This document shows positions 45,764 through 55,012 of a stretch of 64,000 nt of DNA, piece by piece. The first letter of the stretch is position 1, and each line of letters starts with the position of its first letter. The position numbers and the translations under genes are program-made. The stretch covers positions 62,001 to 126,000 of the forward strand of contig NZ_FNHY01000007.1 in the NCBI RefSeq assembly GCF_900103605.1. Direction: 5' to 3'. The stretch is from Psychrobacillus sp. OK028 (GTDB lineage Bacteria > Bacillota > Bacilli > Bacillales_A > Planococcaceae). A model generated the notes under the pieces. It worked only from the letters and a program-made list of their open reading frames with translations, was not told where the DNA came from and made no database searches.

Positions 45764-45780
45764 ACATCATGCCGCCCATA
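45764..45780. other. Attachment-site core, copy of the groEL 3' end (site 1)
   Basis: ACATCATGCCGCCCATA is identical to 51137-51153, the last codons of groEL on the minus strand; identity extends 2 bp further left (TT). It directly follows an integrase remnant, and two direct repeats follow at fixed distances. It reads as a duplicated attachment core from an integration event at groEL. Confidence 0.8.
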
Positions 45781-45791
45781 AGATGAGGGTG

Positions 45792-45918
45792 TGTAATATC
45801 TTTAATGTTGTGTGTGGAGAGTACGGCATATCAGGGTTTAGGAGAAAATGAGTTGTAACTTCTTTAACATGAGTTTACTGTTTTTCATGAAATTGTGTTA
45901 GCAAAATGTTAGCATTTT
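45792..45918. repeat. Arm-type repeats of attachment site 1
   Basis: Direct repeats TGTAATATCTTTAA (45792-45805) and TGTAACTTCTTTAA (45854-45867) start 62 bp apart; the first begins 28 bp after the core start. GTTAGCAAAATGTTAGCATT (within 45897-45918) follows. The same set with the same spacing follows site 2. They resemble arm-type integrase binding sites. Confidence 0.7.
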
Positions 45919-46161
45919 TAATAGTAATTAATCTCCTTTATAGATTAAGGATGAGAGAATTTGAAGAGCTGAACAACATTTCTTGGGTTAACCTAAATAG
46001 CACATCTTAGGCATATAAAACACAAGTATATTGCTACCCATAGTCGAATTCTTAGCAGAACATATTCTGCGATTATATGAGTGATATTCTAATAGTTTTT
46101 AAATGGACTATTAGATTGCAACAAGCATTTTAATTTTTGACAAGATCTATTGCCATAAATA

Positions 46162-46431
46162 CTATCCTTTTCTTAAGGTTTTTATAAATTCAACGGTAAA
46201 CTCTGCGCAATAATGACCTGCTGTTTTTAAATCTTCTATGTTATCACCTGAAACTTCAGAGTTTGATATAGTTCGTATGGAGAGATAAGGAATGTTAAAA
46301 ATCTTTGCCACTTGTGCAACGGCAAAAGCCTCCATGTCTTCAGCACATGTCCCCGCATTTTGATGAAACCATCGAATACGATCTATCTCTCTATTCCAAA
46401 AATCTGCACTTCCAATTTTACCCTCTACCAC
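46162..46431 (-). pseudogene. Truncated MTA/SAH nucleosidase-like protein
   Basis: Only the C-terminal 89 codons remain of a protein normally about 230 long; a stop codon lies immediately upstream in frame. It reads KIGSADFWNREIDRIRWFHQ, then CAEDMEAFAVAQVAKIF (the Met-Glu substrate contact) and NIPYLSIRTISN. The catalytic Asp expected after IS is Asn here. Non-functional on both counts. It lies inside the small element between attachment sites 1 and 2. Confidence 0.75.
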
Positions 46432-46509
46432 TTACTTGGTTTAGTATTGCACTAGTCTCTTCTTGTGTTAGGCTGAATTCTGTACGAAGATGAGCTGCAA
46501 CAGCATTTT

Positions 46510-46983
46510 TTAGTCTATCCTCATTATTTCGGATTTTTTTTTAGCTACAAATTGAATTATTTCCACTGGTGTTGGTTCTGCGAGTTCACATAATAATTTC
46601 CCTATTTCTTTCACTACCTTAGTAAAAAGAATAAAATCATCGAAGCACAAATCATCCTTTTTATTAGGTGCTGTTATCTTAAATTTCATTTTTATCTCAG
46701 ATTCAGACTCTATTAGACCTTTATGTAGTGTGTCAAGATCTTTCTTAACATCAGGGTGAGTAATACTGATTCTTATATATCTATAGTACTCAAATAGTTT
46801 ATAACATAAATCATTTTCGTATTTGTAACTCGAATCTGTATTCCTTATTGCCTGAGACAACCTACCACCCATGTCTGTGTTGTAAGTCCAATTTTCCCCA
46901 CTAAGTTTACAATGCTCATCCTTATAGTCTTGAAGAAATAATTCAGCTGATTGATAAACAGTTACTATATAGCTTTTTGCCAT
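46510..46983 (-). CDS. Hypothetical protein, possible HEPN-like fold
   Basis: A 157-residue, mostly helical protein of unknown family. The segment YYRYIRISITHPDVKKDL has an R-x4-H pattern followed by Pro, which recalls HEPN ribonuclease or HEPN-like motifs; the rest (LDTLHKGLIESESEIKMKFK, FDDFILFTKVVKEIGKLLCE) gives no further match. Start ATG at 46983 has only a weak ribosome site. It lies beside a truncated gene inside a decayed integrative element, so it may be cargo. HEPN assignment is speculative. Confidence 0.55.
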   Translation of the reverse strand: MAKSYIVTVYQSAELFLQDYKDEHCKLSGENWTYNTDMGGRLSQAIRNTDSSYKYENDLCYKLFEYYRYIRISITHPDVKKDLDTLHKGLIESESEIKMKFKITAPNKKDDLCFDDFILFTKVVKEIGKLLCELAEPTPVEIIQFVAKKKSEIMRID

Positions 46984-47110
46984 AGTAACACTAAGTTCTT
47001 TGGTAACATACTAAGCACGATTCACGTGAGTATTTTCAGAACAATTCGCCAAAAATAGTTCCGCAAAATCATCTAATGGAATAGCCATTCCTTCATCTTT
47101 TATGAATTCT

Positions 47111-47241
47111 ATTGATTAAAGTGAAAGGCGGCGACTCCTGGGGATAAGCGTGACAGGTGAGCCTCCGCAAGGTCGCAAAGCGACCGAGAGGAGGCTCACC
47201 GCATGCCCCCCGGAACGCATCCGCCTGGAACGGAAATCAAC
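47111..47241. repeat. GC-rich dispersed intergenic repeat, copy 2
   Basis: About 131 bp bounded by ATTGATT and AATCAAC. It carries GGCGGCGACTCC, then a long hairpin with perfect 11-bp stem GGTGAGCCTCC/GGAGGCTCACC and an inner stem GGTCG/CGACC, then GCATCCGCC and AACGGAAATCAAC. It is much more GC-rich than the flanking DNA. Confidence 0.85.
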
Positions 47242-47285
47242 ATTTTCCAACCCACCCGTTTGTTTATTAACTAACATTAATTGAA

Positions 47286-47348
47286 GCACTAAAAAAAGCC
47301 CCTCACCAATTCAATGAATTGATGAAAGACCTTTTCGGTTTAGAGTGA
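47286..47348 (+). pseudogene. Tyrosine integrase C-terminal remnant (KDL type)
   Basis: Twenty codons and a stop reading ALKKAPHQFNELMKDLFGLE, which matches the extreme C-terminus of tyrosine integrases of the same type as the remnant beside groEL (ending QFSQLMKDLL). Everything upstream is lost. The core site 2 lies 90 bp downstream. Confidence 0.65.
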
Positions 47349-47437
47349 TTTGACTAGCATTCATGACCAATAAAATGACCACGGCTTGATGATATACGCT
47401 CTAACCCTTGAAAGTATAAGGGTTAAGAGTTTATATC

Positions 47438-47454
47438 ACATCATGCCGCCCGTA
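47438..47454. other. Attachment-site core, copy of the groEL 3' end (site 2)
   Basis: ACATCATGCCGCCCGTA matches the groEL 3' end (51137-51153) at 16 of 17 positions. It lies between an integrase C-terminal remnant and arm-type repeats, exactly as at site 1. Confidence 0.78.
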
Positions 47455-47465
47455 AGGTGAAAGTG

Positions 47466-47591
47466 TGTCATATCTTTCACGATATAATTCAAATGCGCGG
47501 TAGATCAAGGTTTGAAAAAATCAGGATTGTAACATCTTTAACGGGAATTAATACTTTTTACTGGATTGCGTTAACAAAATGTTAGCATTTT
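47466..47591. repeat. Arm-type repeats of attachment site 2
   Basis: TGTCATATCTTTCA (47466-47479) and TGTAACATCTTTAA (47528-47541) start 62 bp apart, the first 28 bp after the core start, identical to site 1. GTTAACAAAATGTTAGCATT (within 47570-47591) lies 132 bp after the core start (133 at site 1). Confidence 0.7.
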
Positions 47592-47608
47592 GCTAACGTA
47601 ATTTTTGT

Positions 47609-47636
47609 AAGAGAGTCTCCGGAAAGAAACTCTCTC
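47609..47636 (-). terminator. Terminator of the opuA operon
   Basis: Stem AGAGAGT/ACTCTCT plus flanking pairs around a 12-nt loop, followed on the minus strand by TACAAAAATT. It lies 7 bp past the opuABC stop. Confidence 0.6.
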
Positions 47637-47642
47637 GTTATT

Positions 47643-49373
47643 TTATTTCAAGTCTTCAATCGAATCAATATCAACATACCCTGGTACAACCAGTCCATTC
47701 TTCGTTCCATGTAAGTTTTGTCCAAGGTCAACGAAATCGTTCTTATAGGTATTAAAAAATTCAACATGTGTAGTTGGGAGCCATGCACCAACCATCCCAT
47801 CTGCACTTCCATTGGCTACACCAGCAAACATAGGCCCAACTTCTACCTGGCTCAATGTCACAGTATAACCATTTTGCTCAAGAACCTTGCCAATCACATA
47901 GGTACTAGCGATTTCTGTGTCCCAAGCAACAAAAACAAGATTGATCGGTTCACCACTTCCTGATTGAACACCTTTTATCCATTCAGAAACTTTGTCAGGA
48001 TTGGCCTCAATCCATTTTTCAGCCGCTTCAGTCGGATCCATTCCTTCTGTAATATTGACCATCACAGCTTCCATATCACTTGGTTCCCAAGAAAATTGAT
48101 CAAGGATTTTATAAGCACCAGGTGCATTCTGTTCAAGACCTTTTCTTACAATTGTATGAATACTTTCAGCTCCACCAAAGGATCCTTTTGGGTCGTCGAG
48201 ATATTTCAAATCGAATTTGGTGAACATCCAATGTGGTGACCACCCAGTAATAATAATCGGTTCTTGACTATTATAGGCTTTCTGCAGTTCTGCTACCATT
48301 GCGGCAGAAGATCCTTCAATTAACGTCCAATTATCTAACTGGTAATCTTCTAGTGCATTATTTGTCAACCCCATTAGTCCTGCTCCAGGTTCAATCCCTA
48401 TAATTTCATATTCTGTTTGGGCACCAATCCCGTTCGCATTCTCATTAACAGTAGCCTTGTTTCCTTGAATCGCTACAACAAGAGCCGTACCAACTACAAG
48501 TAAAGCTAAAATAGAAAAAGCTATTTTAGGCTTAACAGCATGGTCATAAGCTGGGTAACGTAAGTTTTGCGTGATACGGTCAAGAATGATCGCGATGATG
48601 ACGATCGATAATCCAGCTTCAAAGCCTTGCCCAACGTCAATTTGACTAACCGCTCGGTAAACATCTGCTCCAAGTCCTGGTGCCCCAACTAATGAAGCCG
48701 TAACAACCATCGATAGAGCAAGCATAATACTTTGGTTAACCCCTGCCATAATGGTTGGAGTAGCCAAAGGTAATTGTACTTTGAACAATTTTTGACTGGT
48801 AGTTGCACCAAAAGCATTTGCCGCTTCAATTAAATCTTTAGGCACTTTTTGAATACCAAGATTCGTCATACGAATGGTTGGAGCAATAGCGAAAATAAAG
48901 GAAGCAATAATCCCCGGTACAACTCCAATCCCAAAAAATAAAATGGATGGAATTAAATAAACAAATGCAGGCATAGTCTGCATAAAGTCTAAAATAGGTG
49001 TAACGATGTTTTGTACTGTTTTTCTTTGCGCACACCATATTCCCAGAGGGATCCCAATGATGATCGTAAGCAATCCTGATAATAATACAATCGCAAGTGT
49101 TTGAATACTTGAATCCCAATAACCAAGATTATCAATCAATAGTAAACTAATTAATGTAAAAACTCCTAATGGCCATCTGCTTGTATAGGTAACCAAAAGC
49201 GTCAAGACGAGAATTAAAACGATGGGAGGACCTATACTTAATACGTCCACTATAATATCTAATAGACCATCGATTAAATTGGTTATAAAGGAAAAAAGTC
49301 CGGCCAACGCAATGGTTAACCATGCGACAAAGGAATCTACCCATTCTCCTAGTGGGATTTTAGGAATACTCAT
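47643..49373 (-). CDS. opuABC: Glycine betaine importer permease fused to binding domain (OpuABC)
   Basis: A 576-residue fusion. Residues 1-290 are the permease (about seven TM helices; loop LGIQKVPKDLIEAANAFGAT then QLPLATPTIMAGVNQ). After a C-terminal TM helix, residues 320-576 form an OpuAC-type extracellular binding domain: IIGIEPGAGLMGLTNNALED, IIITGWSPHWMF (aromatic cage Trp), then INLVFVAWDTEIASTYVIG and ADGMVGAWLPTTH. The lobe order equals that of B. subtilis OpuAC. The permease-binding fusion is as in Lactococcus OpuABC. It imports glycine betaine or proline under osmotic stress. Operon with opuAA, 8 bp apart. Confidence 0.93.
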   Translation of the reverse strand: MSIPKIPLGEWVDSFVAWLTIALAGLFSFITNLIDGLLDIIVDVLSIGPPIVLILVLTLLVTYTSRWPLGVFTLISLLLIDNLGYWDSSIQTLAIVLLSGLLTIIIGIPLGIWCAQRKTVQNIVTPILDFMQTMPAFVYLIPSILFFGIGVVPGIIASFIFAIAPTIRMTNLGIQKVPKDLIEAANAFGATTSQKLFKVQLPLATPTIMAGVNQSIMLALSMVVTASLVGAPGLGADVYRAVSQIDVGQGFEAGLSIVIIAIILDRITQNLRYPAYDHAVKPKIAFSILALLVVGTALVVAIQGNKATVNENANGIGAQTEYEIIGIEPGAGLMGLTNNALEDYQLDNWTLIEGSSAAMVAELQKAYNSQEPIIITGWSPHWMFTKFDLKYLDDPKGSFGGAESIHTIVRKGLEQNAPGAYKILDQFSWEPSDMEAVMVNITEGMDPTEAAEKWIEANPDKVSEWIKGVQSGSGEPINLVFVAWDTEIASTYVIGKVLEQNGYTVTLSQVEVGPMFAGVANGSADGMVGAWLPTTHVEFFNTYKNDFVDLGQNLHGTKNGLVVPGYVDIDSIEDLK

Positions 49374-49381
49374 TTAATTAG

Positions 49382-50587
49382 TCACTCTCCAAGTTCATTT
49401 AAAGAATCTTTATTTCCCGTTAAAGCACCAATGACGGCCCCACGTATCACAATTCCTTTAAATCGATTTTCTTCATCGATAACAGATATCGGCAAACTGG
49501 ATGTTGCGATTACATCCATCAGATCTGTAAGTAATGTATCTTCTGAAACCGTTGGGATATCCGTTGTCATAGCGTCGGCAATGGATTGATTTTGATTTAT
49601 GGCCTGACGTGCTTGTTCAGCAGTAATCGCTCCCAACAACTTATTTTTTCGGTCAACGATAAATATACTGGAATATCCTTGATTTCGCATAATTTCCAAA
49701 GCAACCCTTGGACCTCGGTCTACGCTAATTTTTTCTCCTCGCTTCATCACATGTGAGGCTGTTATGACTTTCGATAAGTCAACATCTTCAACAAACTTCT
49801 CGACAAATTCATTTGCGGGCTTTATCATAATTTCTTCAGGTGTTCCTAGTTGAATGACACAGCCATCTTTCATCAGGGCAATTCGATCCCCAATTCGCAG
49901 TGCTTCATCTAAATCATGGGTGATGAAAATAATCGTTTTCTGGTATTGTTCTTGAATGCCAATTAATTCATCCTGCATATCTTTACGAATTAACGGATCA
50001 AGAGCGCTGAAGGCTTCGTCCATCAAGATAATATCTGTATCGCTTGCAAGAGCTCTAGCAAGACCAACCCTTTGTTGCATTCCACCGCTCAATTGTGATG
50101 GGTATTGATGTTCGTAACCTTTTAACCCGACAGCTTCTAGAGCATGCATCGCTTTTTCGAGACGTTCATTAGGAGCGACTTTCTTGACTTCCAGACCAAA
50201 TTCAGCGTTTTCTAAAATCGTTTTATATGGAAAAAGGGCAAAGTTTTGAAAAACCATACTAATTCTTTTTTGTCTGGTTTCTCGTAATCTTGCGGCGTTC
50301 ATCTTAACGATATCTTCATTCTTTATTAGAATTTCTCCAATTGTAGGATCGATCAACCTGTTAAACATCCGGATTAAGGTTGACTTTCCACTTCCTGATA
50401 AACCCATGATGACAAAAATTTCACTGGGATAAATTTTAAAACTAACATTATTAACACCAACCGTGAGTCCTGTTTCTTTTAAAATTTCTTTTTTTGATTT
50501 GCCCTGTTTTAATAAATCAATGGCAGCTTTAGGAGATTTACCAAAAATCTTCGAGACATTCTTGACTTCCACATATGGATCCATCAA
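49382..50587 (-). CDS. opuAA: Glycine betaine importer ATPase with CBS domains (OpuAA)
   Basis: A 401-residue ATPase. Walker A GLSGSGKST near residue 63, signature LSGGMQQRVGLARAL, Walker B IILMDEAFSALDP, His switch ITHDLDEA. The C-terminal 120 residues are two CBS domains (YSSIFIVDRKNKLLGAITAE; ATSSLPISVIDEENRFKGIV), which in OpuA sense ionic strength and c-di-AMP. The long N-terminus (KAAIDLLKQGKSKKEILKET) is typical. First gene of the operon. It lies between attachment site 2 and groEL, so it may be cargo of an integrated element. Confidence 0.94.
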   Translation of the reverse strand: MMDPYVEVKNVSKIFGKSPKAAIDLLKQGKSKKEILKETGLTVGVNNVSFKIYPSEIFVIMGLSGSGKSTLIRMFNRLIDPTIGEILIKNEDIVKMNAARLRETRQKRISMVFQNFALFPYKTILENAEFGLEVKKVAPNERLEKAMHALEAVGLKGYEHQYPSQLSGGMQQRVGLARALASDTDIILMDEAFSALDPLIRKDMQDELIGIQEQYQKTIIFITHDLDEALRIGDRIALMKDGCVIQLGTPEEIMIKPANEFVEKFVEDVDLSKVITASHVMKRGEKISVDRGPRVALEIMRNQGYSSIFIVDRKNKLLGAITAEQARQAINQNQSIADAMTTDIPTVSEDTLLTDLMDVIATSSLPISVIDEENRFKGIVIRGAVIGALTGNKDSLNELGE

Positions 50588-50897
50588 ATCATCACCTCAT
50601 TTTGTTAATTGACTTTACAATTGAGCTTTCCCTATTTTGTATCATATATGTAGAGTTCTGATGGAGAAAAGAAGCTAGTATGTACGTATTGAAAAGTTTG
50701 ATTACCTCGAAAAGATCAAAAAATGGATGAGATACAAATTGTTATTAAAAAAATTTAACCATTTCCGTGATCCCATATTGTTTAAAATTGATTTATTTAA
50801 TTGAACTGGTGTATATTGCAGAACTTTATAGAATCAGCTGCTTAAAGAAATTCTAAGAGGTAGAGTAAATATGAACATCTCTTTTAGTTAAAATAAG

Positions 50898-51041
50898 CAA
50901 CTAGTAGATGTGAAAGAAATTCAGCAACGATTAGGCCCATACCGATATTAATACCACTATGAACATTTATGCACATATGACAAAAATATGGCAAAAAAGG
51001 CCTCCCAACAGTTTAGCCAACTGATGAAAGACCTTCTCTAA
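50898..51041 (+). pseudogene. Tyrosine integrase 3' remnant next to groEL (KDL type)
   Basis: Reads QLVDVKEIQQRLG, then with a single extra C (GGCCCAT) shifts; restoring the frame gives HTDINTTMNIYAHMTKNMAK with the catalytic Tyr, and ends KASQQFSQLMKDLL. Only the last 47 codons survive. The groEL 3' end, containing the core site, is 94 bp downstream, the expected position of an integrase gene next to its attachment site. Confidence 0.85.
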
Positions 51042-51099
51042 AATGAGTTATATGCATTTTTTTCGCCACTGACGTGGTCTAGCGTAATGATTTGAACAG

Positions 51100-51125
51100 A
51101 AAATCCCTTAATTACAAAGGGTTTT
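51100..51125 (-). terminator. Terminator-like hairpin after groEL
   Basis: AAAATCCCTT pairs with AAGGGTTTT around a 7-nt loop (one bulge), followed on the minus strand by CTGTTC. It is 10 bp past the groEL stop, weak, and may derive from the inserted element. Confidence 0.5.
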
Positions 51126-51134
51126 ATGTCCTTT

Positions 51135-52769
<1,635 letters not shown>

Positions 52770-52803
52770 TTAGTTACCTCCTGAATATATTTTTCAAAGT
52801 TTA

Positions 52804-53088
52804 TTAGCCAATTACAGCTAGAACATCGCTTTCGCGTAAAATTAAATAGTCATTGTTGTCATATTTCACTTCTGTGCCTGAATATTTAGAGAAGATGATA
52901 CGGTCTCCCTCTTTTACGTCAAGTTCAACGCGAGTGCCGTTTTCAAGTACTCGTCCAGTACCTATAGCAACAACATTTCCTTCTTGCGGTTTTTCTTTAG
53001 CAGAGTCTGGAAGTACGATGCCAGATGCTGTTTTTTCCTCAGCTTCGATTAATTCGATTATGATACGATCACCTAATGGTCTTAACAA
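52804..53088 (-). CDS. groES: Co-chaperonin GroES
   Basis: A 94-residue heptameric lid of the chaperonin. Standard sequence: [20 protein letters not shown], mobile loop [17 protein letters not shown], and [20 protein letters not shown]. Thirty-seven bp upstream of groEL, in one operon behind the CIRCE element. Confidence 0.98.
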   Translation of the reverse strand: MLRPLGDRIIIELIEAEEKTASGIVLPDSAKEKPQEGNVVAIGTGRVLENGTRVELDVKEGDRIIFSKYSGTEVKYDNNDYLILRESDVLAVIG

Positions 53089-53126
53089 GTGAAACTACCT
53101 CCCTAAAATAGTAAAATGTAATATTA

Positions 53127-53192
53127 TTAGCACTCTTACTCTTCGAGTGCTAACACACTTATAATAATAATTAATCACAGAACATTTTGCAA
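53127..53192 (-). promoter_or_regulatory. groES-groEL promoter and CIRCE operator
   Basis: CIRCE TTAGCACTC-N9-GAGTGCTAA at 53127-53153 is a perfect inverted repeat for HrcA. Upstream on the minus strand a sigma-A promoter is visible: -35 TTGCAA at 53187-53192, 17-bp spacer, -10 TATTAT at 53164-53169. CIRCE covers the expected transcription start. Confidence 0.95.
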
Positions 53193-53457
53193 GTGAGAAG
53201 GTATCTTTTTCTTTTATTTCCTATTTCCGATACAATAAAGCTATACTTCCTGTTGACCCGAGGCTCACAGGATATGAGTCACATAGATGAAGCCATACGA
53301 CGTGGCATTTTTCGTCTATGTTCTACGTCGGCGTTTTACAAGCTCTTTGCCCCACACTTTCCTGGATTTTCTCAGAAAAAATTTGACGTAGGGTTATTAC
53401 AGTCTGTTAAACCAGGATAAAAGAAAAAGGTACAAATAGAAAGGACTAAAACTGTTC

Positions 53458-54195
53458 ATGAAACAACAAAAAACCGGTATTTATATTTTAATCGTTTACT
53501 GCATTATGCAGTTATCTGGAGCAGTGCTGATGCCAATCCTGCCGTTCCTTTATAATTTTTTTGAAACAAGAGGTGTGGAAGATCCTGCACTTAATATTTC
53601 TGGGTGGTGGGTATTTCTTAGCATGGCAATTGCCACGTTAATCACCCTACTAATAATCCGAAAAGACAATACTTACTTAAAACCGTTAAAAGGAAAATCA
53701 ACTCCCACTCTACAAACAATTGGTTGGGGAATAGTCGGGTTTTTCCTTGTCCTTTTTGGACAGGGGTTTGCTGCAAGCATTGAGCTAAAGTTTGGTGTGG
53801 ATCCTGGCTCAGAAAATACAACCCAGTTCATCGAAATCGCCCAAGCCGTACCATTTGCTATATTTTCAATTGTCATTTTTGCTCCTATCTTAGAAGAGCT
53901 CATATTCCGACGCATCATTTTCGGAACACTACTTCCAAAAACAAATTTCTTTGTAGCTGCTTCTGTCAGTGCTATTGTGTTCGCAATAATTCACTTTGAC
54001 TTTACGCACATCCTACTATATGCAGTATCTGGATTTATATTCTCCTTTATTTATTACAAGACGAAGCGAATCATTGCATCTATTATCTCTCATATGCTAT
54101 TAAATGGTTTTGTTGTACTTGTTCAATTTTATGGGGAAGACATTCAGAAATTTTTTGAACAATACTCCAATATGCAGATAATACTTTTTCCTTAA
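53458..54195 (+). CDS. CPBP family intramembrane metalloprotease (YdiL-like)
   Basis: A 245-residue membrane protein with about seven TM helices. The CPBP/Rce1-type motifs are present: EELIFRRIIFG (Glu-Glu and Arg) near residue 142, FAIIHFDFTH (His) near 173, and SHMLLNGF near 220. The position beside groES is the same as ydiL in B. subtilis. Relatives process prenylated peptides, bacteriocin or signalling proteins, or act as non-proteolytic partners; the substrate is unknown. The ATG at 53458 has a modest ribosome site (AAAGGA). Confidence 0.9.
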   Translation: MKQQKTGIYILIVYCIMQLSGAVLMPILPFLYNFFETRGVEDPALNISGWWVFLSMAIATLITLLIIRKDNTYLKPLKGKSTPTLQTIGWGIVGFFLVLFGQGFAASIELKFGVDPGSENTTQFIEIAQAVPFAIFSIVIFAPILEELIFRRIIFGTLLPKTNFFVAASVSAIVFAIIHFDFTHILLYAVSGFIFSFIYYKTKRIIASIISHMLLNGFVVLVQFYGEDIQKFFEQYSNMQIILFP

Positions 54196-54196
54196 T

Positions 54197-54238
54197 AAAA
54201 GCCTTTGACCATCTAGAAATGTGGTCAAAGGCTTTTTA
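54197..54238. terminator. Bidirectional terminator between ydiL-like gene and rex
   Basis: A 15-bp perfect stem AAAAGCCTTTGACCA/TGGTCAAAGGCTTTT with a 10-nt loop and T-runs on both sides. It serves both convergent genes. Confidence 0.9.
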
Positions 54239-54240
54239 CA

Positions 54241-54882
54241 TTATTCAGCATGTTCGTTTCTTATTAAATAGATAAGGGTTTGTAGTTCGACAGAAAGATC
54301 GATTGTATGCACGCGGATAGAGTCTTTTGTTTGGATACGAATTGGCGTAAAGTTTAATATTCCTTTAATAGATGAAGACTCTAGCTGATCGGCAACTTGC
54401 TGTGCAGATCGACTTGGCAAAGTGAAAATAACTAGTTCAATTCCAAATTCCTCTAGCTTTTCAAGCATCACGCTGGAATGATACACCGGAATATCACTTA
54501 TAGTTGTACCCTCAACTGGTGCCTTAGTATCAAATGCAACGACAATTTTAGTGTTGTGGTTTTTTTGGAAATTGTACTTTAGAAAAGCATTTCCCAAACT
54601 ACCAACACCAATAAGAGCCACATTTGCAGCCTCATCCTGATCGAGTGTTTTACGGAAAAACTCAAGCAGCGTTGGAACGTCATAACCGTACCCCTTTTTC
54701 CCTAGCGCACCAAAATGAGAGAAATCTCTTCTAATAGTTGCAGAATCAATTTTCATCGCTTCACTAAGTTCCTGGGAGGAAACTCGTTTATGTCCAGCAT
54801 TATGAAAGCTTTGTAAAAATCTATAATATAATGGAAGTCTTTTTGTAGTTGCTTGAGGAATTCTCGGTAATTCAGGTTTCAT
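54241..54882 (-). CDS. rex: Redox-sensing repressor Rex
   Basis: A 213-residue repressor. Winged helix at residues 15-75 ([40 protein letters not shown]). The Rossmann NADH-binding domain has [14 protein letters not shown] near 92 and the acidic residue in VVAFD that selects NAD(H). Rex leaves its operators when NADH rises and controls fermentation and respiration genes. Same genomic neighbourhood as in B. subtilis, divergent from the ABC-F gene. Confidence 0.96.
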   Translation of the reverse strand: MKPELPRIPQATTKRLPLYYRFLQSFHNAGHKRVSSQELSEAMKIDSATIRRDFSHFGALGKKGYGYDVPTLLEFFRKTLDQDEAANVALIGVGSLGNAFLKYNFQKNHNTKIVVAFDTKAPVEGTTISDIPVYHSSVMLEKLEEFGIELVIFTLPSRSAQQVADQLESSSIKGILNFTPIRIQTKDSIRVHTIDLSVELQTLIYLIRNEHAE

Positions 54883-55012
54883 AAAAATCCTCCTAGTTTA
54901 GTCAAACAAATCGTTTTTATCTTACTAGACATTTCTATCATTGTAAAGCTATGGCGTTGCAACAACAAGCCCTATCTATTACACTTAGGATAGAATTGAG
55001 GTGCGAATAATT

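Noticed and set aside
47718-49344. Several 60-90 codon frames opposite or within opuABC
   Set aside because: Out-of-frame shadows of a clear 576-residue gene.
53187-53457. Small gene between the groES promoter and the ydiL-like gene
   Set aside because: The 77-codon frame overlaps the groES -35 region, has no ribosome site and no recognisable protein; treated as spacer.
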